Shown one piece after another: positions 9,855 through 20,299 of a stretch of DNA of 64,000 nt. Made by a program: the position numbers and the translations under genes. Source of the stretch: Klebsiella terrigena (GTDB taxonomy: Bacteria; Pseudomonadota; Gammaproteobacteria; Enterobacterales; Enterobacteriaceae). The notes beneath the pieces were generated by a model. It was not told where the DNA came from. It ran no database searches and saw only the letters and a program-made list of their open reading frames with translations. The stretch lies in the NCBI RefSeq assembly GCF_006539725.1, contig NZ_BJNO01000007.1:62001-126000 (forward strand), given 5' to 3'. Positions within the stretch are counted from its first letter, which is position 1. The number at the start of each line of letters is the position of its first letter.

Positions 9855-9956
9855 CAGAGGATGGCCCTCTGAGAAAAAATGACTCAGGCCTGCTGCGAGG
9901 CGATCCCCGGCAGAGGGCGCAAGCGCCGATGCCGGGCTACCAGACCTCAGCAGGCC
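9855..9956. repeat. REP/BIME-like inverted repeats between glnH and glnP
   Basis: Three nested or tandem dyads are present. The first is CAGAGG / CCTCTG at 9855-9871. The second is an outer arm GGCCTGCTG at 9887-9895 pairing with CAGCAGGCC at 9948-9956. The third is an inner hairpin, CCCGGCA...TGCCGGG, with a GGCGC-AA-GCGCC tip at 9906-9936. The inner unit resembles Klebsiella-type REP palindromes. Such elements stabilise upstream mRNA, which fits the need for excess binding protein GlnH. Confidence 0.7.
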
Positions 9957-9992
9957 GGTAAGAGATATATCCGTGCGGATACGGTCTGATTA

Positions 9993-10811
<819 letters not shown>

Positions 10812-10881
10812 TTACAACTTGTTGTTTTATAACAACCAGAGTGGTTCCTGTTGCACGCTTTCGGGTCTGGCAAACGCAATC

Positions 10882-10898
10882 TGCACCACGGCGGGGCG
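10882..10898. promoter_or_regulatory. Putative weak NtrC site
   Basis: The 17-mer begins TGCACC and ends GGGGCG, fitting the NtrC consensus TGCACY-N5-RGTGCA in 10 of the 12 fixed positions. It lies about 100 bases upstream of the glnH sigma-54 start, the usual place for an NtrC enhancer. A half-site GGTGCG follows at 10906-10911. Confidence 0.5.
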
Positions 10899-11039
10899 TT
10901 GTTTTGGTGCGTCATAAATATGCCGAATAACAAGAGCATTTTTAACGCAAACACCGATGGGAAAACAATCTTGCTGTAACGATTGTGTGAGGTGATTATT
11001 ACATTTGATTTACTTTAGTACGCATTTTAACCATTGTGA

Positions 11040-11056
11040 TGCACTAAAATAGTGCG
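11040..11056. promoter_or_regulatory. Strong NtrC enhancer-type site in the glnH-dps gap
   Basis: TGCACTAAAATAGTGCG agrees with the NtrC consensus at all fixed positions except the last base. It lies about 260 bases upstream of the glnH sigma-54 start and about 90 bases beyond the dps stop codon. Enhancers act at such distances, so it may serve glnH. Confidence 0.65.
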
Positions 11057-11146
11057 ATGGCGCGAGGCGATAAAAAAAACGGGAAACGTGAGGCGAGGAG
11101 GGTGGTGCAATGCCGCCAGCGGAGCTGACGGCAGTCGGGGTGGTGA

Positions 11147-11671
<525 letters not shown>

Positions 11672-11893
11672 TTATACTCGTCATACATCAAATTCGAATC
11701 ATATGGAGCGCTTGCCCCCGGTAACTCATGGGGACAAGTATAGCAACGGATACGCAGAAGGCGGTGTCGGTAGTCTCTATCGGTTTGATAGCGCAGGCTT
11801 GTTGATAATTTGAAAGGTATTTAAATCAATGGGTTGAGTTTTTTATGCGTCAGCGCTGTACGGCGCGGCGGCCGTACAGAACCGTCTGACAAA

Positions 11894-12781
11894 TTAGCCG
11901 ATATCGACTTTTTTGAGCTGCGTTTCCCGCCGCATCGTCAGCGTCGAACCCATCGAGGCGAGGATAATTGCCCCCAGCGCCAGGGTTTGCGTGAAGGTCA
12001 GCGTCTCGCCAAGGAACACCATTCCCGACAGCGCGGCAAGGGCGGGCTCCATGCTCATCAGCGTGCCGAATGTTTTGGTCGGCATGCGGGTCAGGGCGAT
12101 CATTTCCAGCGAGTAGGGGAGCGCGGTAGAGAGCACGGCGATCGCCAGGCCCAGCGGCAGCAGCGACCACTGGAACAGCGTATCGGTTGCCTGCAGCATA
12201 CCCAGCGGCACAAAAATCACCGCGGCAATGAGCGAGCCCATCGCCACCGTTGCCGGGCCGTGCTCTTCGCCCGCGCGCTGGCCGGTAAGAATATAGACCG
12301 CCCAGCAGGCCCCGGCGCCCAGCGCCAGCAGCGCGCCGGTGAGATCGACCTGCGCCACGTCCTGACCCAGCGGCAGGAGATACCATAGCCCCAGAACCGC
12401 CAGAACCACCCATACGAAATCGAGCGGACGCCGCGAGCCAAAGAGGGCCACCGCCAGCGGGCCGGTAAACTCGAGGGCCACCGCAATGCCCAGCGGTATG
12501 CGCTGAATAGAGAGATAGAACAGATAGTTCATCGCCCCCAGCGCGAGGCCGTAAAAGAGCAGCGGCAGGCGCTGTTCGCGGGCGAAGCGCAGCCGCCAGG
12601 GCTTGAAAATGACCACCAGAATCAGGGTGCCTAGCGCCAGGCGCAGGGCCGTCACGCCGGGCGCGCCAACCAGCGGGAAGAGCGATTTCGCCAGCGATGC
12701 GCCGCTCTGAATCGAGATCATGGCGATTAAAATAACAGCCGTCGGCAACCACGCCGGGACCTTACGGGACGAGCCGGGCAT
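11894..12781 (-). CDS. rhtA: Threonine/homoserine exporter RhtA (DMT family)
   Basis: This is a 295-residue inner-membrane protein with ten predicted helices and two EamA domains, of the drug/metabolite transporter superfamily. It matches E. coli RhtA, which exports threonine, homoserine and some amino-acid analogues. Conserved segments include LFPLVGAPGVTALRLALGTLIL and ALPYSLEMIALTRMPT. The start at 12781 (MPGSSRK) follows AGGAGAAAGG. A frame extending 5 codons further upstream is open but unsupported. It is divergent from ompX. Confidence 0.95.
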   Translation of the reverse strand: MPGSSRKVPAWLPTAVILIAMISIQSGASLAKSLFPLVGAPGVTALRLALGTLILVVIFKPWRLRFAREQRLPLLFYGLALGAMNYLFYLSIQRIPLGIAVALEFTGPLAVALFGSRRPLDFVWVVLAVLGLWYLLPLGQDVAQVDLTGALLALGAGACWAVYILTGQRAGEEHGPATVAMGSLIAAVIFVPLGMLQATDTLFQWSLLPLGLAIAVLSTALPYSLEMIALTRMPTKTFGTLMSMEPALAALSGMVFLGETLTFTQTLALGAIILASMGSTLTMRRETQLKKVDIG

Positions 12782-13134
12782 CCTTTCTCCTGTCAAAATT
12801 TGTCAAAACCGGTAAAGGTTCCAGTGTAAATGAATTACCCAACCGCAGTTGAGCTATTGTTGAAAAAATCCCCGGAGAGAGGAGTACAATCGCAAGCACA
12901 CCGCTGAAACACTCGTCTGGTGATTAGGAATAATCTGGATGCACGTCCGGCGAGCTGCGCGCATAAATAGGATTGTATCCGCTAAAAACGGTTGTTTTCC
13001 AGATTGTTATAGTTTTGTGGAAACTTTTAGTTACATGAAAAAGTATGTTAGACAGTGTAAAGTGAAAAGAGTTTCCCGAAAGTTTTTGATATATTTAAGA
13101 CTTAGGACTTATTAGAAACACATTTGAGGTGGTT
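12782..13134. other. rhtA-ompX intergenic region, no gene seen
   Basis: These 353 bp must hold the divergent promoters of rhtA and ompX. The last 130 bases before ompX are AT-rich and form a long 5' leader ending in the GAGGTGGTT ribosome-binding site. In E. coli this leader is a target of the small RNA CyaR. I cannot assign promoter hexamers with confidence and see no ORF. Confidence 0.5.
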
Positions 13135-13644
13135 ATGAATAAAATTGCACGTTTTTCAGCACTGGCTGTTGTACTGGCTGCATCCGTAGGTACCGCGTTC
13201 GCTGCAACTTCTACCGTTACCGGTGGTTATGCTCAGAGCGACATGCAGGGCGAAGCGAATAAAGCAGGCGGTTTCAACCTGAAGTACCGTTACGAGCAAG
13301 ACAATAGCCCGCTGGGTGTTATCGGTTCCTTCACTTACACTGAAAAAGATCGCACCGAATCTGGCGTATACGAAAAAGGCCAGTACTACGGCATCACCGC
13401 TGGTCCGGCTTACCGTATCAACGACTGGGCAAGCATCTACGGCGTAGTGGGTGTTGGTTACGGTAAATTCCAGGACAACAGCTACCCGAACAAAGCTGAC
13501 ATGAGCGACTACGGTTTCTCCTACGGCGCTGGTCTGCAGTTCAACCCGATCGAAAACGTTGCTCTGGACTTCTCTTACGAGCAGTCTCGCATTCGTAACG
13601 TTGACGTTGGTACCTGGATCGCGGGCGTTGGTTACCGCTTCTAA
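13135..13644 (+). CDS. ompX: Outer membrane protein OmpX
   Basis: This is a 169-residue precursor of the eight-stranded OmpX barrel. A signal peptide (MNKIARFSALAVVLAASVGTAFA) precedes ATSTVTGGYAQSD, and the C-terminal GVGYRF is the Bam recognition end. Surface loops (for example QDNSYPNKADMSD) differ from the E. coli protein, as expected for exposed loops. The MNKIARFS start resembles Klebsiella OmpX rather than the MKKIACLS of E. coli and Enterobacter. The ATG at 13135 is preferred to an in-frame GTG at 13129, which is part of the ribosome-binding site. Confidence 0.97.
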   Translation: MNKIARFSALAVVLAASVGTAFAATSTVTGGYAQSDMQGEANKAGGFNLKYRYEQDNSPLGVIGSFTYTEKDRTESGVYEKGQYYGITAGPAYRINDWASIYGVVGVGYGKFQDNSYPNKADMSDYGFSYGAGLQFNPIENVALDFSYEQSRIRNVDVGTWIAGVGYRF

Positions 13645-13662
13645 TCACTTCGGTGATATAAA

Positions 13663-13691
13663 AAATCCGCCTCAAGGGGCGGATTTTTTTT
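13663..13691 (+). terminator. Rho-independent terminator of ompX
   Basis: Stem AAATCCGCC / GGCGGATTT, 6-base loop and a run of eight Ts follow the ompX stop by about 20 bases. A-tracts on the other side make it usable in both directions. Confidence 0.9.
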
Positions 13692-13704
13692 GCCTGTCAT
13701 TCGA

Positions 13705-13736
13705 TAAAACCCGTCGCCATCGGCATCCCGATGGCG
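13705..13736 (-). terminator. Terminator downstream of opgE
   Basis: The stem CGCCATCGG / CCGATGGCG (13715-13736) has a 4-base loop and is followed on the minus strand by GGGTTTTA. It lies just after the opgE stop. Confidence 0.75.
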
Positions 13737-13747
13737 AATGAGGCGGT

Positions 13748-15325
13748 CTACTGGGTGGTGAACAGGTCGCTACCCAGATGGGTATAGTCCACTTTTTGCA
13801 GCTGGAAGTTGGTGATGAAAACCGGTCCGGCCTTTTGCTCAGAGATAAAGCGATAGCGCGGCTTGATTTCCTCGGCAGCGATCCCGGTCCACTGCGAGAA
13901 GAAGCCGAGGAAATCGTTGGCCGAGCGGCGGGCTTTAATAACCTTGTGCGCTTTATCATCGCTGGACAGCACCATGAACGGCACCTGGAAGTTCTGCTGG
14001 AACTTATCGTCGTGCGCCAGGTACTGCACCTCTTTCCCGCGCTCCTTGAAGGCCAGGCCGTGATCGGAGAAATAGGTCATCGAGAAGCTGTCGCCGGAGT
14101 TCTGCAGCTGGCTATAAAGTTTGCCCAGCAGGGCATCCGTTTGCGTCATGCTGTAGAGGTAGCACGAGGTCTCCTTCGACTGCACGAATACGGTATATTT
14201 TCCCCTGGTGCGGTCGCAGGCCTGCGGGTGTGAGCCCATCAAATGCAGAACGATCAGCTGCGGCTGCGTGCGCTGGGTCGACAGGACCTGCTCGGTTAGC
14301 TTCAGCAGCTGCTCGTCCTGGGTATTTTTATTGGCCTCAAAATCGCCGTTTTTGAGGAACTGCACCTCGTCGGCGCGTTTGGCAATACTGGCAATCGCCG
14401 TATCGTACTCGCCGATTTGCCCCTGATTCGAGAACCACCAGGTCTGGAAGCCCGCGCGGTTGGCCAGCGTGACGAAGTTATCCTGATACTGCGGCTTGCC
14501 GTCAACGACCCGGTTAAGCGTCAGGCCCAGCGACTTTTGCGTTGAACCGCTGGCCGCAATGTAGTCGTTGAACAGATAGCCGTTCACCGAGCTGGCGAAA
14601 GGGGTGTTGTCCCAGTGGCCGCCGAAGGCGCCGAGCGCGTCGCGCCGCGCGCTTTCGCCAATCACCACCACGTACAGGTGATATTTGGGCTTCACCGCCA
14701 CGACGTGCCAGCTGTCCTTGATATTCGCCAGCTGCGCCATGCGCGCCTGCTCATCCAGCACCTCGTTGTTATTTACCACCACGTCTTTGACGAAGCGCAG
14801 AGCCGGGTAGCCGGTATCAATCACTTTGAAGACGCCGCCCCAGGCCAGATTTTGTACCGGCTGGAGGAAGAAAATGCCGACGCTGAACAGCAGGCCGAGG
14901 CTGTCCATTTTGCTCCAGCGCTTGCGTTCGTCCGGCTTGCGACGCACGGCAATAACGCCCAGCGCAAAAATAAACACCGCCAGCAGATAGCTGTACCACG
15001 GGAAGATGGTCAAAATTTCGGTGGATTCTTCGACGTTGGTGGCGTGTAGCGCCAGCAGCGTATTGAAATTGGGCGCTCCGTAGGCCTGGCCAAACGGATA
15101 ATAGAGCGCGGCAAGCAGCGAGTAGCCGCCGACCACGACCTTCTGAGCGCGCGGAAAGCTGCGCCACAGCAGATGTAGCACGCATGTAAAGGCAACGGCA
15201 TAGAGCAGGCTAAAATCGTAGCCAAGGGCCAGGTTAATCAGCAGAGACTGTAAAAAGTAGAATCCGGTCCACGGGTTCAGGACCAATCCACGAGCGACCA
15301 GCGTTTCTTTCAGGGTGAGGTTCAT
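13748..15325 (-). CDS. opgE: Phosphoethanolamine transferase OpgE (YbiP)
   Basis: This 525-residue inner-membrane enzyme of the EptA/OpgE family has about five N-terminal membrane helices and a periplasmic alkaline-phosphatase-like (sulfatase-fold) domain. In E. coli OpgE transfers phosphoethanolamine to osmoregulated periplasmic glucans. Metal-site and nucleophile segments are visible: VVIGESARRDALGAFG, ASGSTQKSLGLTL with the nucleophile in the GSTQ segment, LHLMGSHPQACDR and YFSDHGLAFKERG. The start at 15325 (MNLTLKE) matches E. coli YbiP. Confidence 0.94.
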   Translation of the reverse strand: MNLTLKETLVARGLVLNPWTGFYFLQSLLINLALGYDFSLLYAVAFTCVLHLLWRSFPRAQKVVVGGYSLLAALYYPFGQAYGAPNFNTLLALHATNVEESTEILTIFPWYSYLLAVFIFALGVIAVRRKPDERKRWSKMDSLGLLFSVGIFFLQPVQNLAWGGVFKVIDTGYPALRFVKDVVVNNNEVLDEQARMAQLANIKDSWHVVAVKPKYHLYVVVIGESARRDALGAFGGHWDNTPFASSVNGYLFNDYIAASGSTQKSLGLTLNRVVDGKPQYQDNFVTLANRAGFQTWWFSNQGQIGEYDTAIASIAKRADEVQFLKNGDFEANKNTQDEQLLKLTEQVLSTQRTQPQLIVLHLMGSHPQACDRTRGKYTVFVQSKETSCYLYSMTQTDALLGKLYSQLQNSGDSFSMTYFSDHGLAFKERGKEVQYLAHDDKFQQNFQVPFMVLSSDDKAHKVIKARRSANDFLGFFSQWTGIAAEEIKPRYRFISEQKAGPVFITNFQLQKVDYTHLGSDLFTTQ

Positions 15326-15593
15326 AGTTAACAATCAAAAAGACGCCATGTGCATCCCCTGGCATCAAGGGGTAAAACCTGCTGGACAGTGCCGGAAGAG
15401 GGTCTCTGCGAGCCGCAGTAGTGGCAGGGCTGACAAACGATAGGGCTTGCAAATGATAAGGTCAACTAGCCATAACAGATTGTTTTGGGAGAAAGCTTAC
15501 AAAACTTGAAAAAAGCGGGTGAAAGGCGGGGAAACGGACCAGTATGACGGGGAATTATGACCGAAAAATGAAGCGGCGTGCCGCGACGCCGCG

Positions 15594-15719
15594 TTAGTTG
15601 CCCGGTTTGTCCTGCTCTTTTTTGCCGTTGAGCAGGTCACACAGCATGCCGATTAGCATTAAGCGTACTTTAAATGGAGAGTGGGTAAACACCTGTAAGC
15701 ACCTCTTGAGTTCGTTCAT
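15594..15719 (-). CDS. mntS: Small manganese-responsive protein MntS
   Basis: This 41-residue protein reads MNELKRCLQVFTHSPFKVR and then LMLIGMLCDLLNGKKEQDKPGN. It is clearly homologous to E. coli MntS, encoded within the RybA transcript. MntS raises the available intracellular manganese pool, apparently by inhibiting the exporter MntP. GGAGGTTACG precedes the ATG, and an open frame continuing 22 codons upstream is not used. It is divergent from mntR and repressed by Mn-MntR through the box at 15777. Confidence 0.93.
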   Translation of the reverse strand: MNELKRCLQVFTHSPFKVRLMLIGMLCDLLNGKKEQDKPGN

Positions 15720-15776
15720 CGTAACCTCCTGCGCTTTCGCCCTTCGCTCGGTGAAGGATGTCTGCATTACATACAG

Positions 15777-15794
15777 ATATAGCACAGGCTATAT
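15777..15794. promoter_or_regulatory. MntR box between mntS and mntR
   Basis: The perfect dyad ATATAGC-ACAG-GCTATAT has the same architecture as the known enteric MntR palindrome (ATAGC..GCTAT arms with a 4-base centre). It lies about 60 bases before the mntS start, in the divergent promoter region. Confidence 0.85.
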
Positions 15795-15902
15795 TTTATA
15801 GCTATGGCTAAAAAGTTAATTTTTTGTGCTACGGGCCCAATCATTTACAATGGCCCTCTTTGAGATGACGCTTGCTGCGTCACACGTATTTGAGGAAGCA
15901 CA

Positions 15903-16376
15903 ATGAACCGTCGCGCAGGCAAACAAATAACAAAAAAAGTGACGCAGCTAGTGAATGTTGAAGAGCACGTTGAGGGGTTTCGTCAGGTGCGTGAGGCGCA
16001 TCGTCGCGAGCTGATTGACGACTACGTTGAGCTGATTTCCGATCTGATCCGCGAGGTGGGCGAAGCGCGTCAGGTCGATATGGCCGCGCGTCTGGGCGTT
16101 TCGCAGCCGACGGTCGCGAAAATGCTCAAGCGCCTGGCTACCGTAGGTTTGATCGAGCAGATCCCGTGGCGTGGCGTCTTTTTAACCCCGGAAGGCGAGA
16201 AGCTGGCGCACGAAAGCCGCGAACGTCATCAGATTGTGGAAAACTTCCTGCTGGTGATCGGCGTCAGCCCGGAGATTGCCCGTCGCGATGCCGAAGGGAT
16301 GGAGCATCACGTGAGTCAGGAGACGCTGGAGGCTTTTAGCCAGTTCACCCTCAAGTACGGGCAGCACGGAGAATGA
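15903..16376 (+). CDS. mntR: Manganese-dependent transcriptional regulator MntR
   Basis: This 157-residue DtxR/MntR-family regulator has an N-terminal winged helix ([28 protein letters not shown]) and a metal-binding/dimerisation domain. The metal ligands lie in the [11 protein letters not shown] and [17 protein letters not shown] segments. With Mn(II) bound it represses mntS and mntH. The N-terminus has a short extension before [12 protein letters not shown], as in E. coli. The stop overlaps the ybiR start (ATGA), so the two form an operon. Confidence 0.96.
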   Translation: MNRRAGKQITKKVTQLVNVEEHVEGFRQVREAHRRELIDDYVELISDLIREVGEARQVDMAARLGVSQPTVAKMLKRLATVGLIEQIPWRGVFLTPEGEKLAHESRERHQIVENFLLVIGVSPEIARRDAEGMEHHVSQETLEAFSQFTLKYGQHGE

Positions 16377-17485
16377 ACCTGCCCTTTATTCAGTCGCTGG
16401 CGGGTGACCGCTTCCTCCATTTACTGCTGATTATTGCCGGCGTATTAAGCATTTTTGTGCCCTTTGCCCCTGCCAGCTGGCCTCAGGCTATCGACTGGCA
16501 GACGATTATTACCCTCAGCGGGCTGATGCTGCTGACCAAAGGGGTCGAGCTGAGCGGCTATTTTGACGTGCTGGGCCGCAAAATGGCGCGGCGGTTTGTG
16601 ACCGAACGGCAGCTGGCCATCTTTATGGTGCTGGCGGCGGCGCTGCTTTCTACCTTCTTAACCAACGATGTGGCGCTTTTTATCGTCGTTCCGCTCACCC
16701 TGACGTTAAAAAAATGGTGCGCCATTCCGGTTAACCGGCTGATTATTTTCGAGGCGCTGGCGGTGAACGCCGGCTCGCTGCTGACGCCGATCGGTAATCC
16801 GCAAAACATTCTGCTGTGGGGGCGCTCCGGCCTCAGCTTCCCGGCGTTTATCGGGCAGATGCTGCCGCTGGCGGCGGCGATGATGATAACGCTGCTGGCG
16901 CTGTGCTGGTGCTGTTTTTCAGCCGTACGCCTCACCTATCACAGCGGCGATCGGGTGCCCTCCTGGCGGCCAAAGCTGGTCTGGGGCTGCCTGGCGCTGT
17001 ATCTGGTTTTCCTGACGGCGTTAGAGATGAAGCAGGGGCTTTGGGGCCTCGCGCTGCTCGTCATCGGCTTTTTGCTGCTGGCGCGGGCGGTGATTATCAA
17101 CGTTGACTGGTCCCTGCTGCTGGTCTTTATGGTGATGTTTATTGACGTTCACCTGCTGATCCAGCTGCCGGTGCTGCATCAGCTGCTGAGCAGCGTCGGC
17201 CAGCTCTCCCCCGGCGGCCTGTGGCTGACGGCGATCGGTCTGTCGCAGTTCATCAGCAACGTCCCGGCAACCATTCTGCTGCTCAACTACGTTCCGCCGT
17301 CGACGCTGCTGGCCTGGGCGGTGAACGTCGGCGGCTTTGGCCTGCTTCCCGGCTCGCTGGCCAACCTGATTGCCCTGCGCATGGCGGCGGACAGGCGTAT
17401 CTGGTGGCGCTTTCATCTTTACTCTCTGCCGATGCTGCTGTGGGCGGCGCTGGTGGGCTACGCCATCCTACACTTCGGGTTCTGA
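16373..17485 (+). CDS. ybiR: Putative anion transporter YbiR (ArsB/NhaD superfamily)
   Basis: This 370-residue inner-membrane protein has about eleven helices and belongs to the citrate-transporter-like/ArsB-NhaD ion transporter superfamily. The loop [18 protein letters not shown] and the conserved [14 protein letters not shown] re-entrant signature are clear, with a second [11 protein letters not shown] half-site. It is translationally coupled to mntR by a 4-base overlap. This hints at, but does not prove, a link with metal or anion homeostasis. The substrate is unknown. Confidence 0.9.
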   Translation: MNLPFIQSLAGDRFLHLLLIIAGVLSIFVPFAPASWPQAIDWQTIITLSGLMLLTKGVELSGYFDVLGRKMARRFVTERQLAIFMVLAAALLSTFLTNDVALFIVVPLTLTLKKWCAIPVNRLIIFEALAVNAGSLLTPIGNPQNILLWGRSGLSFPAFIGQMLPLAAAMMITLLALCWCCFSAVRLTYHSGDRVPSWRPKLVWGCLALYLVFLTALEMKQGLWGLALLVIGFLLLARAVIINVDWSLLLVFMVMFIDVHLLIQLPVLHQLLSSVGQLSPGGLWLTAIGLSQFISNVPATILLLNYVPPSTLLAWAVNVGGFGLLPGSLANLIALRMAADRRIWWRFHLYSLPMLLWAALVGYAILHFGF

Positions 17486-17592
17486 TATTCAGAGGATTGG
17501 GCAAGAAACGGACAGGATCTCCCCATTCGCACTCGTGCGGGCGGGAGTATAACTATAGCGCTGACGTTAATTATCCTGATGAGGAGAGTCCG

Positions 17593-18630
17593 ATGCGTTA
17601 TAAAAAACTCGGAAATACCGGTCTGTTTGTCTCTGAACTGTGCCTTGGCACCATGACCTTTGGCGGTGAAGAGGGGATGTGGGGCAAAATTGGCCAGCTG
17701 CGCCAGGCGGAAGCCGAGCAGCTGGTGGGCAGCGCGCTGGATGCTGGCATTAACTTTATCGACACCGCAAACGTCTATTCGGAAGGGCGTTCGGAAGAGA
17801 TAACCGGCCAGGCGCTAAAAAATCTCAAGATCCCGCGCGAAAACGTGGTGGTCGCCACCAAGGTGTTCGGTGAAACCGGCACCGCCGGCGTTAACTCGCG
17901 CGGTAGCTCCCGCTACCATATTCTCAGCAGCGTCAAAGAGAGCCTGCGGCGCCTGCAGCTCGATCATATCGATCTCTATCAGCTGCACGGCTTCGACCCG
18001 GCGACACCCGTCGAAGAGACCCTCTACGCCCTCGATACCCTGGTCCGCCAGGGGCACGTCCGCTATATCGGCATATCGAACTGGGCCGCCTGGCAAATCG
18101 TCAAGGCGCTGGGTATTGCTGAACGCCTTGGGCTGGCCCGCTTTGCCTCCCTGCAGGCTTACTACACCATTGCCGGGCGCGACCTCGAGCGCGAGCTGGT
18201 GCCGATGATGCAGAGCGAAGGGCTGGGGCTGATGGTCTGGAGCCCGCTGGCGGGCGGATTGCTGAGCGGCAAATATACCCGCGACGGCCAGGGGGAAGCG
18301 GGCGGTCGCCGGCTGGAATTTGATTTCCCGCCGGTGAATAAGGATCGCGCCTTTGATTGCGTGGACGCGATGCGCGAGGTGGCGGACGCCAAAGGCGCGA
18401 CGGTTGCGCAGGTCGCGCTCGCGTGGCTGCTCCATCAGCAGGCGGTGACCAGCGTGATTATCGGCGCCAAACGCGCGGATCAGCTGGCGGATAATATTGC
18501 CGCCACTCAAATCCAGCTCAGCGAAGAGGATCTGCGGAAGCTGGATGCGGTGAGCGCGCTGCCGCGCGAATATCCCGGCTGGATGCTCGAGCGCCAGGGC
18601 GAATATCGCCGCAATCAGCTCGCCCGCTAG
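17593..18630 (+). CDS. Aldo/keto reductase
   Basis: This 345-residue TIM-barrel oxidoreductase belongs to the AKR superfamily (YajO/IolS-like group). The catalytic tetrad is visible as Asp and Tyr in IDTANVYSEG, Lys in VVATKVFG and His in LYQLHGFD. NADP(H)-binding residues lie in SVIIGAKRADQLADNI near the C-terminus. GAGGAGAG lies just upstream of the ATG at 17593, so the much longer open frame to 17221, which runs through ybiR, is not used. The gene is not present here in E. coli K-12. It is followed by a strong terminator, so it is transcribed separately from the GH1 gene. Confidence 0.88.
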   Translation: MRYKKLGNTGLFVSELCLGTMTFGGEEGMWGKIGQLRQAEAEQLVGSALDAGINFIDTANVYSEGRSEEITGQALKNLKIPRENVVVATKVFGETGTAGVNSRGSSRYHILSSVKESLRRLQLDHIDLYQLHGFDPATPVEETLYALDTLVRQGHVRYIGISNWAAWQIVKALGIAERLGLARFASLQAYYTIAGRDLERELVPMMQSEGLGLMVWSPLAGGLLSGKYTRDGQGEAGGRRLEFDFPPVNKDRAFDCVDAMREVADAKGATVAQVALAWLLHQQAVTSVIIGAKRADQLADNIAATQIQLSEEDLRKLDAVSALPREYPGWMLERQGEYRRNQLAR

Positions 18631-18682
18631 CCGGTTATTTCCTCCACCGGCGCCGCGTCGACCGACGCGATCGCGTGCCTGA

Positions 18683-18719
18683 CCCGGACGGGGCTTTGCT
18701 GCCCCGATCCGGGTTTTTT
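18683..18719 (+). terminator. Rho-independent terminator after the aldo/keto reductase gene
   Basis: The two-part stem is CCCGG-A-CGGGG pairing with CCCCG-AT-CCGGG, an 8-base loop, and a run of six Ts. Confidence 0.9.
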
Positions 18720-18778
18720 GTTTGTTCCGCTCACAAAAAAGGATCCTTTCTTTTGCCTGTGGCGTCGCTTTCGGCTAT

Positions 18779-18811
18779 ATGACTAGTCATGAAATTTAAA
18801 TGACTAGTCAT
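18779..18811. promoter_or_regulatory. Twin palindromic operators before the GH1 gene
   Basis: ATGACTAGTCAT occurs twice, at 18779-18790 and 18800-18811. Each copy is a perfect 12-bp palindrome, and their centres are exactly 21 bp (two helical turns) apart. The second copy ends 12 bases before the start codon. The likely binder is the GntR/HutC protein encoded just downstream of the GH1 gene. Confidence 0.8.
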
Positions 18812-18823
18812 AGAGGACGTGAG

Positions 18824-20200
18824 ATGAATAACGTACTGCCGGCAGATTTTTTGTGGGGTAACTCGGTTTCCAGCATGCAAACCGAAGGCGCGTGGAATGA
18901 AGGCGGCAAAGGGATGTCGGTATACGATATTCGCCAGCCCGCAGAGTTTGCCTCTGACTGGAAGGTGGCGACCGACTCCTACCATCGCTATGAGGAAGAC
19001 TTTGATTTAATGCAGGACCTCGGAATGAACTGCTACCGCTTCCAGATTGCCTGGAGCCGCGTTTGCCCGCTAGGGGACGGGGAGTTCAATAAAGAGGGCA
19101 TCGCCTTCTATCACCGGTTTATTGACCAGCTGATTGCCCGCGGCATTGAGCCGATGATCTGCCTGTATCACTTCGATATGCCGCTTTCGCTGGCGGAGCG
19201 CTACAACGGCTTTACCGATCGTCGGGTGATGGAGGCGTTTATCCGCTACGGCCAGAAGATGATTGAGTGCTACGGCGATAAGGTGAAGTACTGGCTGACC
19301 TTCAACGAGCAGAACCTTTACCATATGCCGGAGGCGTTTCTTATTACCGGCTACCTGCGCGGCGAGAAAACCCTGCGCGAGCTCTATCAGATCCAGCATC
19401 ACGTGATGATGGCGCACGTTCATCTGACCGATTATCTCCACCGGGCGAAGCCGCAGAGCCTGATGGGCGGCATGCTGGCCCACGCGATGGTCTACCCGGC
19501 GACCTGCAAGCCGCGGGATGTCCTCTGTGCCCAGCAGCTCGACGAGTTCTTTAATCAAAACCTGCTGCGCGCCTTCGCCGGTGAGGGCTACAGTCCGGAG
19601 GTGATGCACGCGGTGGCGCGCGAGGGCTTTGACGATATCTATCGCGCGGAGGATCTGGCGCTGATGGCGAAGGTGAAAATCGACTACCTGGCCTTTAGCT
19701 ACTATGCCAGCCGAACCCTCGACAGCGACCCGATCCCGGCCAGCACGCCGGTGAACAACTACATGCTGTTTGGCGATAAGCCGAATGCGTACCTGAAAGC
19801 CACGGAGTGGAACTGGCAGATAGACCCGCTCGGTTTTCGCATGATAATCACCCGCTACTACAACGACTGGCGCCTGCCGGTGTTCCCGATTGAGAACGGC
19901 ATCGGCGTCATTGAGTCCTGGGATGGCGAGACGCAAATCGCCGACGACTATCGTATTGCCTACCATCGCGACCATATTAACGCCATGAAAGAGGCGATTT
20001 TTGAGGACGGCGCGCAGGTGATTGGCTATCTCGGCTGGGGGCTTATCGATATTCTCAGCTCGCAGGGCGATATGCGCAAACGCTACGGGGTGGTGTACGT
20101 TAATCGGGAAAACCACGACCTGAAGGACCTGCAGCGGGTGCCGAAGAAAAGCTACGCGTGGCTAAAACGCGCGATTCTCAGCAACGGCCAGGAGATGTAG
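18824..20200 (+). CDS. 6-phospho-beta-glucosidase, glycoside hydrolase family 1
   Basis: This 458-residue GH1 (beta/alpha)8 enzyme has its acid/base Glu in WLTFNEQN and its nucleophile Glu in FPIENGIG. The C-terminal segment SQGDMRKRYG matches the Ser-Lys-Tyr phosphate-binding loop of 6-phospho-beta-glucosidases, so the substrate is predicted to be phosphorylated by a PTS. No PTS gene lies nearby, so the enzyme must serve a transporter encoded elsewhere. The start at 18824 (MNNVLPADFLWG) has GAGG upstream and fits the family N-terminus. The frame extends 8 codons further, into the operator. The GntR gene follows about 100 bp downstream. Confidence 0.9.
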   Translation: MNNVLPADFLWGNSVSSMQTEGAWNEGGKGMSVYDIRQPAEFASDWKVATDSYHRYEEDFDLMQDLGMNCYRFQIAWSRVCPLGDGEFNKEGIAFYHRFIDQLIARGIEPMICLYHFDMPLSLAERYNGFTDRRVMEAFIRYGQKMIECYGDKVKYWLTFNEQNLYHMPEAFLITGYLRGEKTLRELYQIQHHVMMAHVHLTDYLHRAKPQSLMGGMLAHAMVYPATCKPRDVLCAQQLDEFFNQNLLRAFAGEGYSPEVMHAVAREGFDDIYRAEDLALMAKVKIDYLAFSYYASRTLDSDPIPASTPVNNYMLFGDKPNAYLKATEWNWQIDPLGFRMIITRYYNDWRLPVFPIENGIGVIESWDGETQIADDYRIAYHRDHINAMKEAIFEDGAQVIGYLGWGLIDILSSQGDMRKRYGVVYVNRENHDLKDLQRVPKKSYAWLKRAILSNGQEM

Positions 20201-20299
20201 CGGGATACCAGGCGGGCGTTTGAGGTATTCTCTACGCCTGCCTTTGTTCATGCCGAACAAAGAAAAACGCGACACCACAATCAGCGGGAAGGACGGGGA

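Noticed and set aside
17221-17592. N-terminal extension of the aldo/keto reductase frame
   Set aside because: It runs through the 3' end of ybiR in another frame; the ATG at 17593 has a proper ribosome-binding site and starts the AKR fold.
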